Origin: Mycolicibacterium sp. S2-37
Lineage (GTDB): Bacteria; Actinomycetota; Actinomycetes; Mycobacteriales; Mycobacteriaceae
Assembly (NCBI RefSeq): GCF_017352375.1
Contig: NZ_JAFEVR010000002.1
Span: forward strand, 124,001-188,000
DNA length: 64,000 bases
Direction of reading: 5' to 3'
The notes beneath the pieces are model-generated. The model saw only the letters and a list, made by a program, of their open reading frames with translations, searched no databases and was not told where the DNA came from. A program made the translations under genes and the position numbers. Below are positions 8,994-17,461 of the stretch, in pieces (position 1 is the first letter of the stretch; each line of letters starts with the position of its first letter).

Positions 8994-9683
8994 ATGCGTC
9001 GCACGCTGAGTCGCACACTGATCAGTGTCCTGGCCGCCGCGGCCGCGTTCTTCGCAACGCTCGTCGGGCCGCCGGCGCAGGCGCAGGCCGACCCCGGAGT
9101 GCTGGTGTTCCCCGGCATGGAGATCCGCCAGGGCACCAACGTGTGCACGCTCGGCTTCGTCGACATGGAGGCCCGCGTCGCCTACACCGCGGGTCACTGC
9201 CGCGGCGGCGCCCAGGTCACCGACAAGACCAACGGATTCCTGGGCAATCAGGTGGCGTTCTCAGACAACACCCCGGACGGCATGACGATCGACACCAACC
9301 ACCAGATCTCGGACTGGCAGACCATCGCGCTGGCCTCCGACGTGCAGGTCAACAATGTGCTGCCGAACGGACGTGCGCTGGTGCAGGACGCAGCGGTGTC
9401 GGCGACCCCCGGCATGCCGGTGTGCCACTTCGGCGTCATGACCGGCGAGTCCTGCGGCACCGTCGAGGCCGTCAACAACGGCTGGTTCACCATGGCCAAC
9501 GGCGTGCGCAGCCAGAAGGGCGATTCCGGCGGCCCGGTCTACTTCAACGCCCCGGACGGCCGGGCCGTCATCCTCGGGATCTACAACAGCACCTGGGGCA
9601 GCTTCCCGGCCGCCGTCTCCTGGCAGGCCGCCACCCAGCAGGCCGGTGCGGCCGCGGTCACCGTCACCTCCGGGGCGGCGTAG
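8994..9683 (+). CDS. Secreted trypsin-like serine protease family protein
   Basis: 229 residues. A signal peptide is evident: RR...LISVLAAAAAFFATLV with cleavage probably after AQAQA (about residue 32). The mature protein has the chymotrypsin-fold landmarks. TAGHC carries the presumed catalytic His at about residue 68, and GDSGGP carries the nucleophile Ser at about residue 178. The acidic member is probably within TIDTNHQISDWQTIAL. Paired cysteines (CTLGF and GHC; CHFG and SCGTV) suggest two disulphides. The opening FPGMEIRQG is typical of the mycobacterial Rv1815-type family, and the position between the desaturase and the TetR gene agrees. Proteolytic activity has not been shown by anything here. 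Confidence 0.85.
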   Translation: MRRTLSRTLISVLAAAAAFFATLVGPPAQAQADPGVLVFPGMEIRQGTNVCTLGFVDMEARVAYTAGHCRGGAQVTDKTNGFLGNQVAFSDNTPDGMTIDTNHQISDWQTIALASDVQVNNVLPNGRALVQDAAVSATPGMPVCHFGVMTGESCGTVEAVNNGWFTMANGVRSQKGDSGGPVYFNAPDGRAVILGIYNSTWGSFPAAVSWQAATQQAGAAAVTVTSGAA

Positions 9684-9688
9684 ACCCG

Positions 9689-10129
9689 CTAGCGCAGCAA
9701 CTCGAACACCGGGATGGACGGCGCGGCCGCCCGTAGTTCCTCTTCACCCGACTCCGGTGTCAGGCCGCCGATGTGGCCCTTGACCTCCCAGTACCACCGC
9801 TGCAGATAGCGCCGCAGCAGCTCCGGCTTGTCCGCATCGGCCACCTCGGTCAGCGCCACCGTGCGGCGCCGCCAGCGTGGTCCGGCCTCCACCTCGCCCG
9901 CCGCCCTGGCGTTGCGGGCCCACTGGGTGTTGCCGCGGGGAGAGATCAGGTACTCGCGGCCGTCGACGGACAGCACATTGACGACGACGCCGCGCATCGT
10001 GCCGGACTTCCGGCCCCGGACCCGCAGCGCGCGGGTGCCGAAGACGGAGACGCCGGCCTCGGCCAGCCAGCGGATCACCTCGTTGCCGGTGCGTGCCAGC
10101 GCCGTCGGTCGGTCATAGCGAAGGGTCAT
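9689..10129 (-). CDS. Deazaflavin (F420)-dependent nitroreductase-family protein
   Basis: 146 residues, the size of the split-barrel Ddn/FDOR-A family that uses reduced F420. The core reads RVRGRKSGTMRGVVVNV followed by GREYLISPRGNTQWARNARAAGEV, the family's phosphate- and F420-binding region (compare RGRKSG...TPxxxxxGxxxWVxNLRAAG). The ATG at 10129 is chosen because a near-ideal AGGAGGAATGG site lies just upstream; an earlier in-frame start would translate the operator region. The gene is divergent from a TetR regulator across a 101-bp gap that contains a long inverted repeat, so it is almost certainly controlled by that regulator. Family members reduce quinones, nitroimidazoles or other xenobiotics; the substrate here is unknown. 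Confidence 0.85.
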   Translation of the reverse strand: MTLRYDRPTALARTGNEVIRWLAEAGVSVFGTRALRVRGRKSGTMRGVVVNVLSVDGREYLISPRGNTQWARNARAAGEVEAGPRWRRRTVALTEVADADKPELLRRYLQRWYWEVKGHIGGLTPESGEEELRAAAPSIPVFELLR

Positions 10130-10147
10130 TCCATTCCTCCTCATTTT

Positions 10148-10210
10148 GTGAGCGGTGCTCTTGTTTTCAGCCTGCCGGAACGGATGCCGAAATACAAGAG
10201 CACCGCTCAC
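10148..10210. promoter_or_regulatory. Duplicated, inverted TetR operator between divergent genes
   Basis: GTGAGCGGTGCTCTTGT at 10148-10164 is repeated as its exact reverse complement at 10194-10210, with 29 bases between. Each 17-base arm is itself a partial dyad (GAGC-N3-GCTC), as expected for a TetR dimer site. One copy sits next to each gene start, so the adjacent regulator probably represses both itself and the deazaflavin-reductase gene. Confidence 0.75.
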
Positions 10211-10230
10211 GGTTCTGTCACACTCGGCGG

Positions 10231-10905
10231 ATGGGAAAGCGACAGGACAGCAGGGCGCGTATCGAGGGGCAGATCATCGACGTCGGCCGGCGCCATCTGG
10301 TCACGTCCGGACCCGCAGGCCTGTCGCTGCGGGCGATCGCGCGCGATCTCGGCATGGTGTCCTCTGCGGTGTATCGCTATGTGGCCAGCCGGGACGACCT
10401 GCTGACCCTGCTGCTCGTCGACGCCTACGGCGAACTGGCGGCCCACGTGGACCGCGCGCGCGACACCGCCGGCGGGGATCGGCGGGACCGACTGCTTGCC
10501 ATCGCCCATGCGGCCCGGGCCTGGGCGACGTCGCAGCCGGCGCGCTGGGCGCTGCTCTACGGCAGTCCGGTGCCGGGCTATCACGCGCCCGCCGACCGGA
10601 CCGTGATTCCCGGAACCAGGGTGGTGCAGGCCATCTTCGACACCGTCGCGGACGGTGCGCTCCAGCCCTCGGACGCCGTCGTGCCGCCGTCGCTGTCGGC
10701 CGATCTCGATCGCTTGCGGGCGGAGTTCGGTTTCGCCGGACCCGACGATCTGGTGGTGCGCTGCACCGCGCTGTGGGCGGGCCTGGTCGGCGCGATCAGC
10801 CTCGAGGTGTTCGGTCAGTACGGACCCGACACGTTCAGCGATCCGGCCGCCGTTTTCGATCTGCAGATGGCGATGCTCATCGACATGCTCGGCCTGCCCG
10901 GATAA
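10231..10905 (+). CDS. TetR-family transcriptional regulator
   Basis: 224 residues. The N-terminal helix-turn-helix occupies about residues 10-55 (IEGQIIDVGRRHLV, then LSLRAIARDLGMVSSAVYRYVASRDDLLTLL), with the AVYRYV recognition helix typical of TetR. The C-terminal ligand domain contains RWALLYGSPVPGYHAP, a hallmark of a mycobacterial TetR subgroup (TetR_C_33-like). It corresponds in position to M. tuberculosis Rv1816. The ATG at 10231 begins 20 bases after the proximal operator arm, so autorepression is expected. The inducer is unknown, but the divergent F420-type reductase suggests a hydrophobic or electrophilic compound. Confidence 0.9.
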   Translation: MGKRQDSRARIEGQIIDVGRRHLVTSGPAGLSLRAIARDLGMVSSAVYRYVASRDDLLTLLLVDAYGELAAHVDRARDTAGGDRRDRLLAIAHAARAWATSQPARWALLYGSPVPGYHAPADRTVIPGTRVVQAIFDTVADGALQPSDAVVPPSLSADLDRLRAEFGFAGPDDLVVRCTALWAGLVGAISLEVFGQYGPDTFSDPAAVFDLQMAMLIDMLGLPG

Positions 10906-10921
10906 CTAGAACACGTTCTAG
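10906..10921. promoter_or_regulatory. KstR-type steroid-regulon box
   Basis: CTAGAACACGTTCTAG is a 7+2+7 inverted repeat and contains TAGAACACGTTCTA. That fits exactly the TnnAACnnGTTnnA palindrome known for KstR, the TetR repressor of cholesterol catabolism in actinobacteria. It starts directly after the TetR stop codon and ends 33 bases before the next gene, where it can cover the promoter of the VOC/flavoprotein operon. Confidence 0.75.
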
Positions 10922-10954
10922 CGTCAGGACCGCCAGGGCGATATTCTCGTCTCG

Positions 10955-11449
10955 ATGCCTGACCAGACACCTGTCCAGATTGCCTGGGTGACCGATGATC
11001 AGGACGCCACCGAACAGGCACTCACCGCGCTGCTCGGAGCACGCCGCTGGGTGCGGATGCCCGGCGTCCACTTCGGCCCGGACACCTGCCGGTTCCGCGG
11101 TCGACCCGCCGACTTCGTCGCCGACGTCGCGCTGAGCTACGCCGGCCACACCCAGCTCGAGATCATCGCCCCGGTGACCGGACACAGCATCTACTCCGAA
11201 TTCCTCGACCGGTGCGGGCCGGGTCTGCACCACGTGTGCGTGGAGGCCCCCGACGAACCGGCTTTCGATGCGGCCGTGCTGGACGCGCAGCAGGCGGGCG
11301 CCGAGGTGGTGTGCGACGGCGTCATGCCCGGCGGCATGCGATTCGCCTACGTCTCCGCCGAGAACCGCGGCGTGCCCTACATCGAGATCGCGTATGTCTC
11401 CGATGAGATCCGGTCCTTCTTCGACTACGTCAAACAGGAGCAGCAATGA
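10955..11449 (+). CDS. VOC-superfamily (glyoxalase-like) protein
   Basis: 164 residues made of two beta-alpha-beta-beta-beta modules of the vicinal-oxygen-chelate fold. Metal-ligand-like positions are visible: the beginning strand IAWVTDD, HTQLEIIAP (Glu), LHHVCVEAPD (His) and GVPYIEIAYV (Glu). VOC proteins include epimerases, glyoxalases and ring-cleaving dioxygenases. At this length and with a GLHHVCVE motif it resembles methylmalonyl-CoA-epimerase-like or steroid-isomerase-like members. Its stop overlaps the next gene's start (ATGA), so it is cotranslated with a ketosteroid-dehydrogenase-type flavoprotein. The KstR box before it suggests a role in steroid or sterol breakdown. The exact reaction is unknown. 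Confidence 0.82.
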   Translation: MPDQTPVQIAWVTDDQDATEQALTALLGARRWVRMPGVHFGPDTCRFRGRPADFVADVALSYAGHTQLEIIAPVTGHSIYSEFLDRCGPGLHHVCVEAPDEPAFDAAVLDAQQAGAEVVCDGVMPGGMRFAYVSAENRGVPYIEIAYVSDEIRSFFDYVKQEQQ

Positions 11450-12948
11450 GCCTCGACACTCCCGACACCATCGACGCCGCAACGGTGTCCGAATGGTCCG
11501 ACGACGTCGACGTGGTCATCCTGGGCTTCGGGATCGCCGGCGGATGTGCGGCGGTGAGCGCCGCCGCGGCCGGCGCCCGAGTGCTGGTGCTCGAGCGCGC
11601 CGCCGACGCCGGCGGCACCACATCGATGGCCGGTGGCCACTTCTATCTCGGTGGCGGCACCGCGGTGCAGAAGGCGACCGGCCACGACGACAGCGCCGAG
11701 GAGATGTACAAGTATCTGGTGTCGCAGGCGCGCGACCCCGACCACGACAAGATCCGCGCCTACTGCGAGGGCAGCGTCGAACACTTCGAATGGCTCGAGG
11801 CGCTCGGGTTCGAGTTCGAGCGCACCTACTACCCCGGCAAAGTTGTCGTTCCGCCCGGCACCGAAGGACTGTCCTACACCGGCAACGAGAAGGTGTGGCC
11901 GTTCTGCGAACAGGCGGTGCCGGCGCCGCGCGGACACTCCGTGCCGGTGCCCGGTGAGCTCGGCGGAGCCGACATGGTGATCAGACTCCTGGTCAAGCGG
12001 GCCGCCGCCCTGGGTGTGCAGATCCGCTACGAGACCGCGGCCACGAATCTGGTGACCGAGGCCGGCCGCGTGGTCGGTGTGCGGTGGAAGCACTTCGGCG
12101 ACACCGGCACCGTCCGGGCCGGCTCGGTGGTCATCGCCGCCGGCGGCTTCGCGATGAACGCCGACATGGTCGCCGAGTACACCCCGGCGCTGGGCCAGAA
12201 GCGGCGGACCAAACACCACGGCGAGGTCGAGCCCTACATCCTGGGCAACCCGAACGACGACGGCCTCGGCATCCGCATGGGCGTCTCGGCGGGCGGCGTC
12301 GCCAAAGACCTCGACCAGCTGTTCATCACCGCCGCCGCGTATCCGCCGGAGATCCTGCTCACCGGCGTGATCGTCAACAAGAACGGGCAGCGCTTCGTCG
12401 CGGAGGACTCCTATCACTCCCGCACGTCGGCGTTCGTGCTCGAACAGCCGGACCAGACCGCGTATCTCGTGGTCGACGAAGCCCATATGCAGATGCCCGA
12501 GATGCCGCTGATCAAGTTCATCGACGGGTGGGAGACCGTCGAGGAGATGGAATCCGCCCTCGGGATCCCGCAGGGCGCGCTGGCCGCGACGCTGCAGCGC
12601 TACAACGAACACGCCGCCCGCGGTGCCGACCCGGACTTCCACAAGCAGCCGGAATACCTCGCGCCGCAGGCCACCGGCCCCTACGCCGCCTTCGATCTGT
12701 CGCTGGGCATCGCGATGTACTCGGGATTCACCATGGGTGGTCTGGCCGTGACGGTCGACGGTGAGGTGCTGCACTCCGACGGCACCGTCGTCCCCGGGCT
12801 CTACGCGGCAGGTGCGTGCGCTTCGAACATCGCCCAGGACGGAAAGGGCTATGCCAGCGGAACCCAGCTGGGCGAGGGGTCCTTCTTCGGACGACGGGCG
12901 GGAGAACACGCCGCCAGGCACGCCGGGGCACGCGCCGCGCGCAGTTAG
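11446..12948 (+). CDS. FAD flavoprotein of the fumarate reductase / 3-ketosteroid dehydrogenase family
   Basis: 500 residues. The FAD Rossmann motif is VVILGFGIAGGCAAVSAAAAG (about residues 23-42), followed by RAADAGGTTSMAGGHFYLGGGT. The C-terminal cap motif GLYAAGACASNIAQDGKGYASGTQLGEGSFFGRRAG closes the FAD site. Architecture and the GGHFYLGGGT element recall 3-ketosteroid delta-4-(5-alpha)-dehydrogenases, which oxidise 5-alpha-3-ketosteroids, more than delta-1-dehydrogenases. It matches M. tuberculosis Rv1817 in position. It overlaps the VOC gene by 4 bases behind a KstR-type box, which supports a steroid substrate. The 3' end overlaps the convergent ABC-transporter gene by 4 bases. The substrate remains an inference. 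Confidence 0.85.
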   Translation: MSLDTPDTIDAATVSEWSDDVDVVILGFGIAGGCAAVSAAAAGARVLVLERAADAGGTTSMAGGHFYLGGGTAVQKATGHDDSAEEMYKYLVSQARDPDHDKIRAYCEGSVEHFEWLEALGFEFERTYYPGKVVVPPGTEGLSYTGNEKVWPFCEQAVPAPRGHSVPVPGELGGADMVIRLLVKRAAALGVQIRYETAATNLVTEAGRVVGVRWKHFGDTGTVRAGSVVIAAGGFAMNADMVAEYTPALGQKRRTKHHGEVEPYILGNPNDDGLGIRMGVSAGGVAKDLDQLFITAAAYPPEILLTGVIVNKNGQRFVAEDSYHSRTSAFVLEQPDQTAYLVVDEAHMQMPEMPLIKFIDGWETVEEMESALGIPQGALAATLQRYNEHAARGADPDFHKQPEYLAPQATGPYAAFDLSLGIAMYSGFTMGGLAVTVDGEVLHSDGTVVPGLYAAGACASNIAQDGKGYASGTQLGEGSFFGRRAGEHAARHAGARAARS

Positions 12949-14858
12949 GGCGCGGGGGCTCCCACCGGGCCGAGACGCCACTGGCCGCCGCCGAGGAGCG
13001 CGAGCTCCTGCTCGTGATGGTCGATGACGGTGCCGCGATGGGCGACGCTGACCAGGATCGTCTCGGGCAACTCGTCGCGGACCATCCGGTACAGCATCGT
13101 CTCCAGGCCCATGTCCAGTGCGGAGGTGGCCTCGTCGAGGAACGCCGCCTTGGGCTTGGTCAACAAGATGCGGGCAAACGCAACGCGCTGCTGTTCGCCG
13201 GGCGAAAGCACCTTGACCCAGTCCTGCTCCTCGTCGAGTCGTCCGACGAGGTGCGGTAGCGCGACCTTGTTGAGCATCGCGACCAACTCGTCGTCGGAGA
13301 AGTCGCCGACCTCCCTCGGATAGGACAGCACCGCCCGCAGATTGCCGAGCGGGACATACGGCATCTGCGACAGGAACATCGTCTCGTTGGCCCCGGCCGG
13401 GCAGCGCAATGTACCGGTGGTGTACGGCCACAGTTGGGCGAGACTGCGCAGCAGCGTCGTCTTGCCGGTGCCCGATGTCCCGGTGACGGCGAGCGTGTCG
13501 CCCGACTCGAGCCGCAGGTCGATCGGGTCGATGAGTTGGGTGCCGTCCGGTTTGCGCACCTCGACGCTGTCGAGCTCGACCGCCCCGTCCGGGCTGGCGG
13601 CCACCGCGAGGGCCGGCAGTTCGCGGCCTTCGTCGTTGGCGACCACCAGGCCGTACAGACGGATGATGGCGGCCCGGTATCCGGCGAAGTCGTCGTAGGC
13701 GTTACGGAAGAACGACAACCCGGTCAGGATCGAGCGGAACGCGCCCGCAGTCTGACTGAGCGCGCCCAGAGTGATCTCACCGCTGTAGAACCGCTGGAAC
13801 TGCACCACGTACGGGATGAGCTCCTGAGCCTGCGTGATGGAGATGTTCCAGCCGAAGAAGCCGGTCATCCGGTTGACGTACTTCTTGTAGTTCTGGACCA
13901 CCGGGGCGAACCGCCGGCGCAGACCTGTGCGTTCAGCGATCTCGCCGCGGTAGAACGCCACGGCCTCCGAGGAGTCACGCAGTCGCACCAGTGCGTAGCG
14001 GAACGCGGCGTTGAACTTTTCGTTGTCGAACGACAGTCCGATGATCGGGCGACCGATCCGGAAGGCGACGATCGTCGCGAAGACGATGTAGACGATCCCG
14101 ATGACGAACATCGCCTTGGGCAACTCGACACCGACCAGGGGCAGCGTGATCGGTCCGGACAGATTCCACAGGATCGCGGTGAACGAGATCATCGAGGCGA
14201 TCGCGGAAACGGCGCCGAACAGCAGGGTGGTCTCCGAGCCGTTGTTCGGGCGGTTGGGCTGGGAGTTCACGCCCGCGGTGAAGATGTCGATATCGGCCTG
14301 GATGCGCTGATCCGGGTTGTCGATGGTGTCGTCGATGAACCGGGCCCGGTAGAACGCCTTGCCGTCGAGCCAGTTGTCGGTGAGTTGTTCGGTGAGCCAC
14401 GCCCGCCACCGCAGCATGAACCGCTGGGCGAGGTAGAGGTCGAGCATCACCAGCGCGATGTTGATCGCGGCCAGGACCGAGAAGACCACCATCGACAGCC
14501 AGAAGCCGTCGCCGCCGGACTGGCGCACCGCCTCGTCGCCGTTGCCCAACCCCGCGGCGATGACCTGGAAGCTGGTCGACATGTCGTTGCCCTGGTAACT
14601 GAACAGCACCGACAACCGCACGCCGGTGATCACCGACAGCAGCAGGCCGGCCAGCCAGACCCACACGATGACGCTGTCCCGGCCGACGAAATATCCCCGG
14701 GTGACCCGCCAGAACTGCTTGCCCCACGTGGTGAATCGGCCGATGAGCACCAGGATGACCAGGGTGGCGACGGCGGCGATCGCCCAGCCTTTGGCGATCC
14801 AGATCAGCGAAACGCCGAGCTCGTTGCTCCAGTCGAGGGTTGGCGTGAACATGTCCAC
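12945..14858 (-). CDS. bacA: BacA-type ABC transporter (multi-solute/cobalamin and peptide importer)
   Basis: 637 residues with fused membrane and ATPase domains. The membrane half is SbmA/BacA-like, with six or so helices and the conserved FYSGEITLGALSQTAGAF and RAWLTEQL elements. The ATPase half starts near residue 415 and has Walker A GTSGTGKTT, signature SPGEQQR and Walker B AAFLDEATSALD, with the switch His in SVAHRGT. It matches Rv1819c, which is known in M. tuberculosis to import vitamin B12 and hydrophilic peptides such as bleomycin despite its exporter-like fold. Start is GTG at 14858; an ATG two codons later is possible. The gene stands alone on the minus strand. Confidence 0.92.
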   Translation of the reverse strand: MDMFTPTLDWSNELGVSLIWIAKGWAIAAVATLVILVLIGRFTTWGKQFWRVTRGYFVGRDSVIVWVWLAGLLLSVITGVRLSVLFSYQGNDMSTSFQVIAAGLGNGDEAVRQSGGDGFWLSMVVFSVLAAINIALVMLDLYLAQRFMLRWRAWLTEQLTDNWLDGKAFYRARFIDDTIDNPDQRIQADIDIFTAGVNSQPNRPNNGSETTLLFGAVSAIASMISFTAILWNLSGPITLPLVGVELPKAMFVIGIVYIVFATIVAFRIGRPIIGLSFDNEKFNAAFRYALVRLRDSSEAVAFYRGEIAERTGLRRRFAPVVQNYKKYVNRMTGFFGWNISITQAQELIPYVVQFQRFYSGEITLGALSQTAGAFRSILTGLSFFRNAYDDFAGYRAAIIRLYGLVVANDEGRELPALAVAASPDGAVELDSVEVRKPDGTQLIDPIDLRLESGDTLAVTGTSGTGKTTLLRSLAQLWPYTTGTLRCPAGANETMFLSQMPYVPLGNLRAVLSYPREVGDFSDDELVAMLNKVALPHLVGRLDEEQDWVKVLSPGEQQRVAFARILLTKPKAAFLDEATSALDMGLETMLYRMVRDELPETILVSVAHRGTVIDHHEQELALLGGGQWRLGPVGAPAP

Positions 14859-14933
14859 CCGGGGAAGGTACCGCGAGCTGCTGCCGCGGACCGCTCCTGC
14901 GCCCCTGAGCCGTGCGGGCGCGTCGTGCGCAGG

Positions 14934-16550
14934 TCAGCCGAAGGTGAGCCGCAGATGGCGTCGCAGATCGTCGGTGTCCAGTCCGTGCGCGGCGTAGCCG
15001 AGATAGCCGTCCGGGCGCACCACGAAGGTCGACGAGCCCGCCACCGAGTAGCTCCGGGCGAAATGCCCGTCGGCGTCACGCAGCACCGGCAAGACCGTGC
15101 GGTCGACCTCCGCTGACGATGCGGCGACCAGATACACCTCGGCCCGCCCGCGGGCGGCGGCGCGCGCGGCGTCGGCGGCCGCCTCGAATCGGTCGACGTC
15201 CACCGAGCCGGTGTCGCCGTCGGCGTAGAGGAAGACCGTGTGGTCCCGGCCGAGCACGTCGTAGAGCCGCAGCGGGCCGGTGACGACGTCGCGGGTGAGG
15301 CCGGTGGCGTCGGGCGCACGTCCCCCGGGCAGCGGATCCGCGGTGCTGTGCGCCGACACGATCGGGCTGTCGGCGTAGTCGATGAGCAACTGCGCCTCCC
15401 GGCGCATCACGAAGCCCAGATCGGTCGAATCCGCGCCGATGCCCTGCCGTGCGCTGCGCACCGTGCGGCCCACGACCTCCTCGCCGACCGGCCGGCGTTC
15501 GGCGTCGTAGCTCGCGAGCAGTCCGTCTGCGGCGTCGCCGGCGACGGCCAGGGCGATTTTCCATGCCAGGTTGTGGGCGTCCTGGATGCCGGTGTTCATG
15601 CCCTGCGCACCGGTGGGTGGGTGGATGTGCGCAGCATCGCCGGCGACGAAAACCCGAGGGGACCCGTCAGGCGCTGCGTAGCGGTCGACGATGCGGTGGC
15701 TGATCCGGAACACCGACGACCAGCGCAGGTTCCTGGCTGTCGTCGGTTCAGGGGACAGGCGGTCGAGCACTGCCTGGATATGCGACAGCTCCGGGCGGCG
15801 GGTGCCCTCGAAACCGTGGGCCACCCCCTGGGCCGGTGCGGTCGCCAGCTCGTCGGGCACCAGCATCGACATCCGGTAGCGGTTACGGCCGGGCAGCGGG
15901 ATGCACACCAGTACGTCGTCGGTCTGCCCGTCGGCGGTCTGGTGCATCGACCGAACGGCGTAGCCGCGGGGCTGCGACCAGTCCACCTCGACGTCGCCGA
16001 GCATGTACTGCTCGCTGAACGCCGCGCCCTCGAATGTCAGGCCCAGCGCCTTGCGGACCACGCTGTGCGCGCCGTCGGCGCCGATCAGGTACTGCGCCCG
16101 CACCGTCTCCTCGCCGGCGTCTCCAGCAATGGTCACGGTGACACCGTCGTCGTCCTGGGTGAACCCGCTCACCCGGCGGCCGCGCTGCGCAGTGACTCCG
16201 CGCAGCGCGAGCTCCTCACCCAGAATGCGTTCGGTCTCGTACTGCGGGATGGACAGGAACTGGAACGGCACGTCCGCCGGCAGCGACAGTTCCAGCCGCC
16301 CCGCCGGCTCGCCGTTGACGTAGACACATTGGCCGCGCATCTGGATGCCGGCATCGAGAATCCGGCGCAGCACGCCCATGTTCTCGAAGACCTCGAGTGT
16401 ACGAGGTTGCACGCCAACGGCTTTCGCGTACTGGAGAGGTTCGGTGAGCGGGTCGACGATGCGGCAGTCCACGCCGCGGCGGGTGAGTTCGATGGCGGCG
16501 GTCAGCCCGATCGGACCGGCGCCGGCGATCAGGACCTGAGTGTCGGTCAC
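14934..16550 (-). CDS. FAD-dependent aromatic monooxygenase (PheA/TfdB, RdmE-like)
   Basis: 538 residues. Motifs of class A flavin monooxygenases occur in order: GAGPIGLTAAIEL (dinucleotide binding, residues 9-21), GADGAHSVVRKALG (the DG motif), and RVFVAGDAAHIHPPTGAQGMN (the GD motif). A thioredoxin-like C-terminal domain follows, typical of phenol-hydroxylase-like and polyketide hydroxylases. Such enzymes use NAD(P)H and O2 to hydroxylate phenolic rings. The GTG at 16550 is chosen because it directly precedes the FAD motif; upstream in-frame codons have the composition of antisense DNA. It is divergent from the GNAT gene by about 50 bases. It has no counterpart I recall in the M. tuberculosis order, so it is probably an insertion. 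Confidence 0.88.
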   Translation of the reverse strand: MTDTQVLIAGAGPIGLTAAIELTRRGVDCRIVDPLTEPLQYAKAVGVQPRTLEVFENMGVLRRILDAGIQMRGQCVYVNGEPAGRLELSLPADVPFQFLSIPQYETERILGEELALRGVTAQRGRRVSGFTQDDDGVTVTIAGDAGEETVRAQYLIGADGAHSVVRKALGLTFEGAAFSEQYMLGDVEVDWSQPRGYAVRSMHQTADGQTDDVLVCIPLPGRNRYRMSMLVPDELATAPAQGVAHGFEGTRRPELSHIQAVLDRLSPEPTTARNLRWSSVFRISHRIVDRYAAPDGSPRVFVAGDAAHIHPPTGAQGMNTGIQDAHNLAWKIALAVAGDAADGLLASYDAERRPVGEEVVGRTVRSARQGIGADSTDLGFVMRREAQLLIDYADSPIVSAHSTADPLPGGRAPDATGLTRDVVTGPLRLYDVLGRDHTVFLYADGDTGSVDVDRFEAAADAARAAARGRAEVYLVAASSAEVDRTVLPVLRDADGHFARSYSVAGSSTFVVRPDGYLGYAAHGLDTDDLRRHLRLTFG

Positions 16551-16605
16551 GGCATGAGTATGGCGGGAGACGCCGTCTTGTGAGTGATCTTGAAGAATGC
16601 CACCC

Positions 16606-17457
16606 ATGCTGGGCGACGTGCGGTTGCGCTTCCACCCAGAGCCCGGCGAGTTCGTGGCCTGCGCCGGCGACTGGTATCGCCGCAGGCCGATCGTGCACAC
16701 CGTCGAACTGTCGCTGTTGCAGGCCGGGTTGTCCGACGGGGAGGCGCCACTGCTGGTGACCGTGTGGGACGACGGCGATCTGGTCGGTGCGGCGATGCAG
16801 ACCCCGCCGCTGCCGATGCTGTGCGGCGGCCTGGCCGGCGTCGGAGCGGAGGAGATGGTGAACGCGCTGCGCAGCGCCGGCATCGCCCTGCCAGGGGTGC
16901 GCGGGCCGCGAAGGACCGCGGAGGCGCTCGCCCAACGGTGGCGCGCCCAGACCGGCGCGGCCACCGAGGTGACCACCGAGGAGCGGCTGTACCGGCTGGC
17001 CAGGCTGACCGGACCCGCCGGCGTGCCCGGTGGGCACCGCGTCGCCCGCGCCGCCGATCACCCGGTGCTGATCCGCTTCCAGTGCGATTTCGCGGTCGAG
17101 GCGTTCGGGCACGAACCCGACCCGCGGCGGGCGGCGGCGTCCGTGGCGGCCGCCGCGGCGGCAGGCAACGCCTACCTGCTGTGGACCGCGGGTGGGGCAC
17201 CGGTCAGCATGGCCGGCGTACGTGCACCGGCGGCCGGGGTGTCGCGGATCGGTCCGGTGTACACCCCGCCGGAGGTCCGCGGACGGGGGTTCGGATCGGC
17301 CGTCACCGCGGCCGCCTGCCGGTGGGCGCTGGCCGCCGGAGCCCAGCAGGTGGTGCTGTTCGCCGACCTGGCGAATCCGACCAGCAACCACGTCTACCGG
17401 CAGCTCGGTTTCGTACCGGTCGGCGATTCGGTGTCGGTCGCCTTCCGCGTACCGTAA
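16606..17457 (+). CDS. GNAT-family N-acetyltransferase
   Basis: 283 residues from the ATG at 16606; an ATG at 16597 adds three codons. The C-terminal half is the GNAT fold, with the acyl-CoA phosphate-binding loop in [19 protein letters not shown] (Q/R-x-x-G-x-G/A form) near residue 220 and the terminal [18 protein letters not shown] strand-helix signature. The N-terminal half is a degenerate second domain, as in tandem GNAT proteins of actinobacteria. The gene ends 4 bases before the secA2 start, so the two are probably cotranscribed. The acceptor is unknown. M. tuberculosis has ilvG at the corresponding place, so the local gene content differs. Confidence 0.85.
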   Translation: MLGDVRLRFHPEPGEFVACAGDWYRRRPIVHTVELSLLQAGLSDGEAPLLVTVWDDGDLVGAAMQTPPLPMLCGGLAGVGAEEMVNALRSAGIALPGVRGPRRTAEALAQRWRAQTGAATEVTTEERLYRLARLTGPAGVPGGHRVARAADHPVLIRFQCDFAVEAFGHEPDPRRAAASVAAAAAAGNAYLLWTAGGAPVSMAGVRAPAAGVSRIGPVYTPPEVRGRGFGSAVTAAACRWALAAGAQQVVLFADLANPTSNHVYRQLGFVPVGDSVSVAFRVP

Positions 17458-17461
17458 ACGT

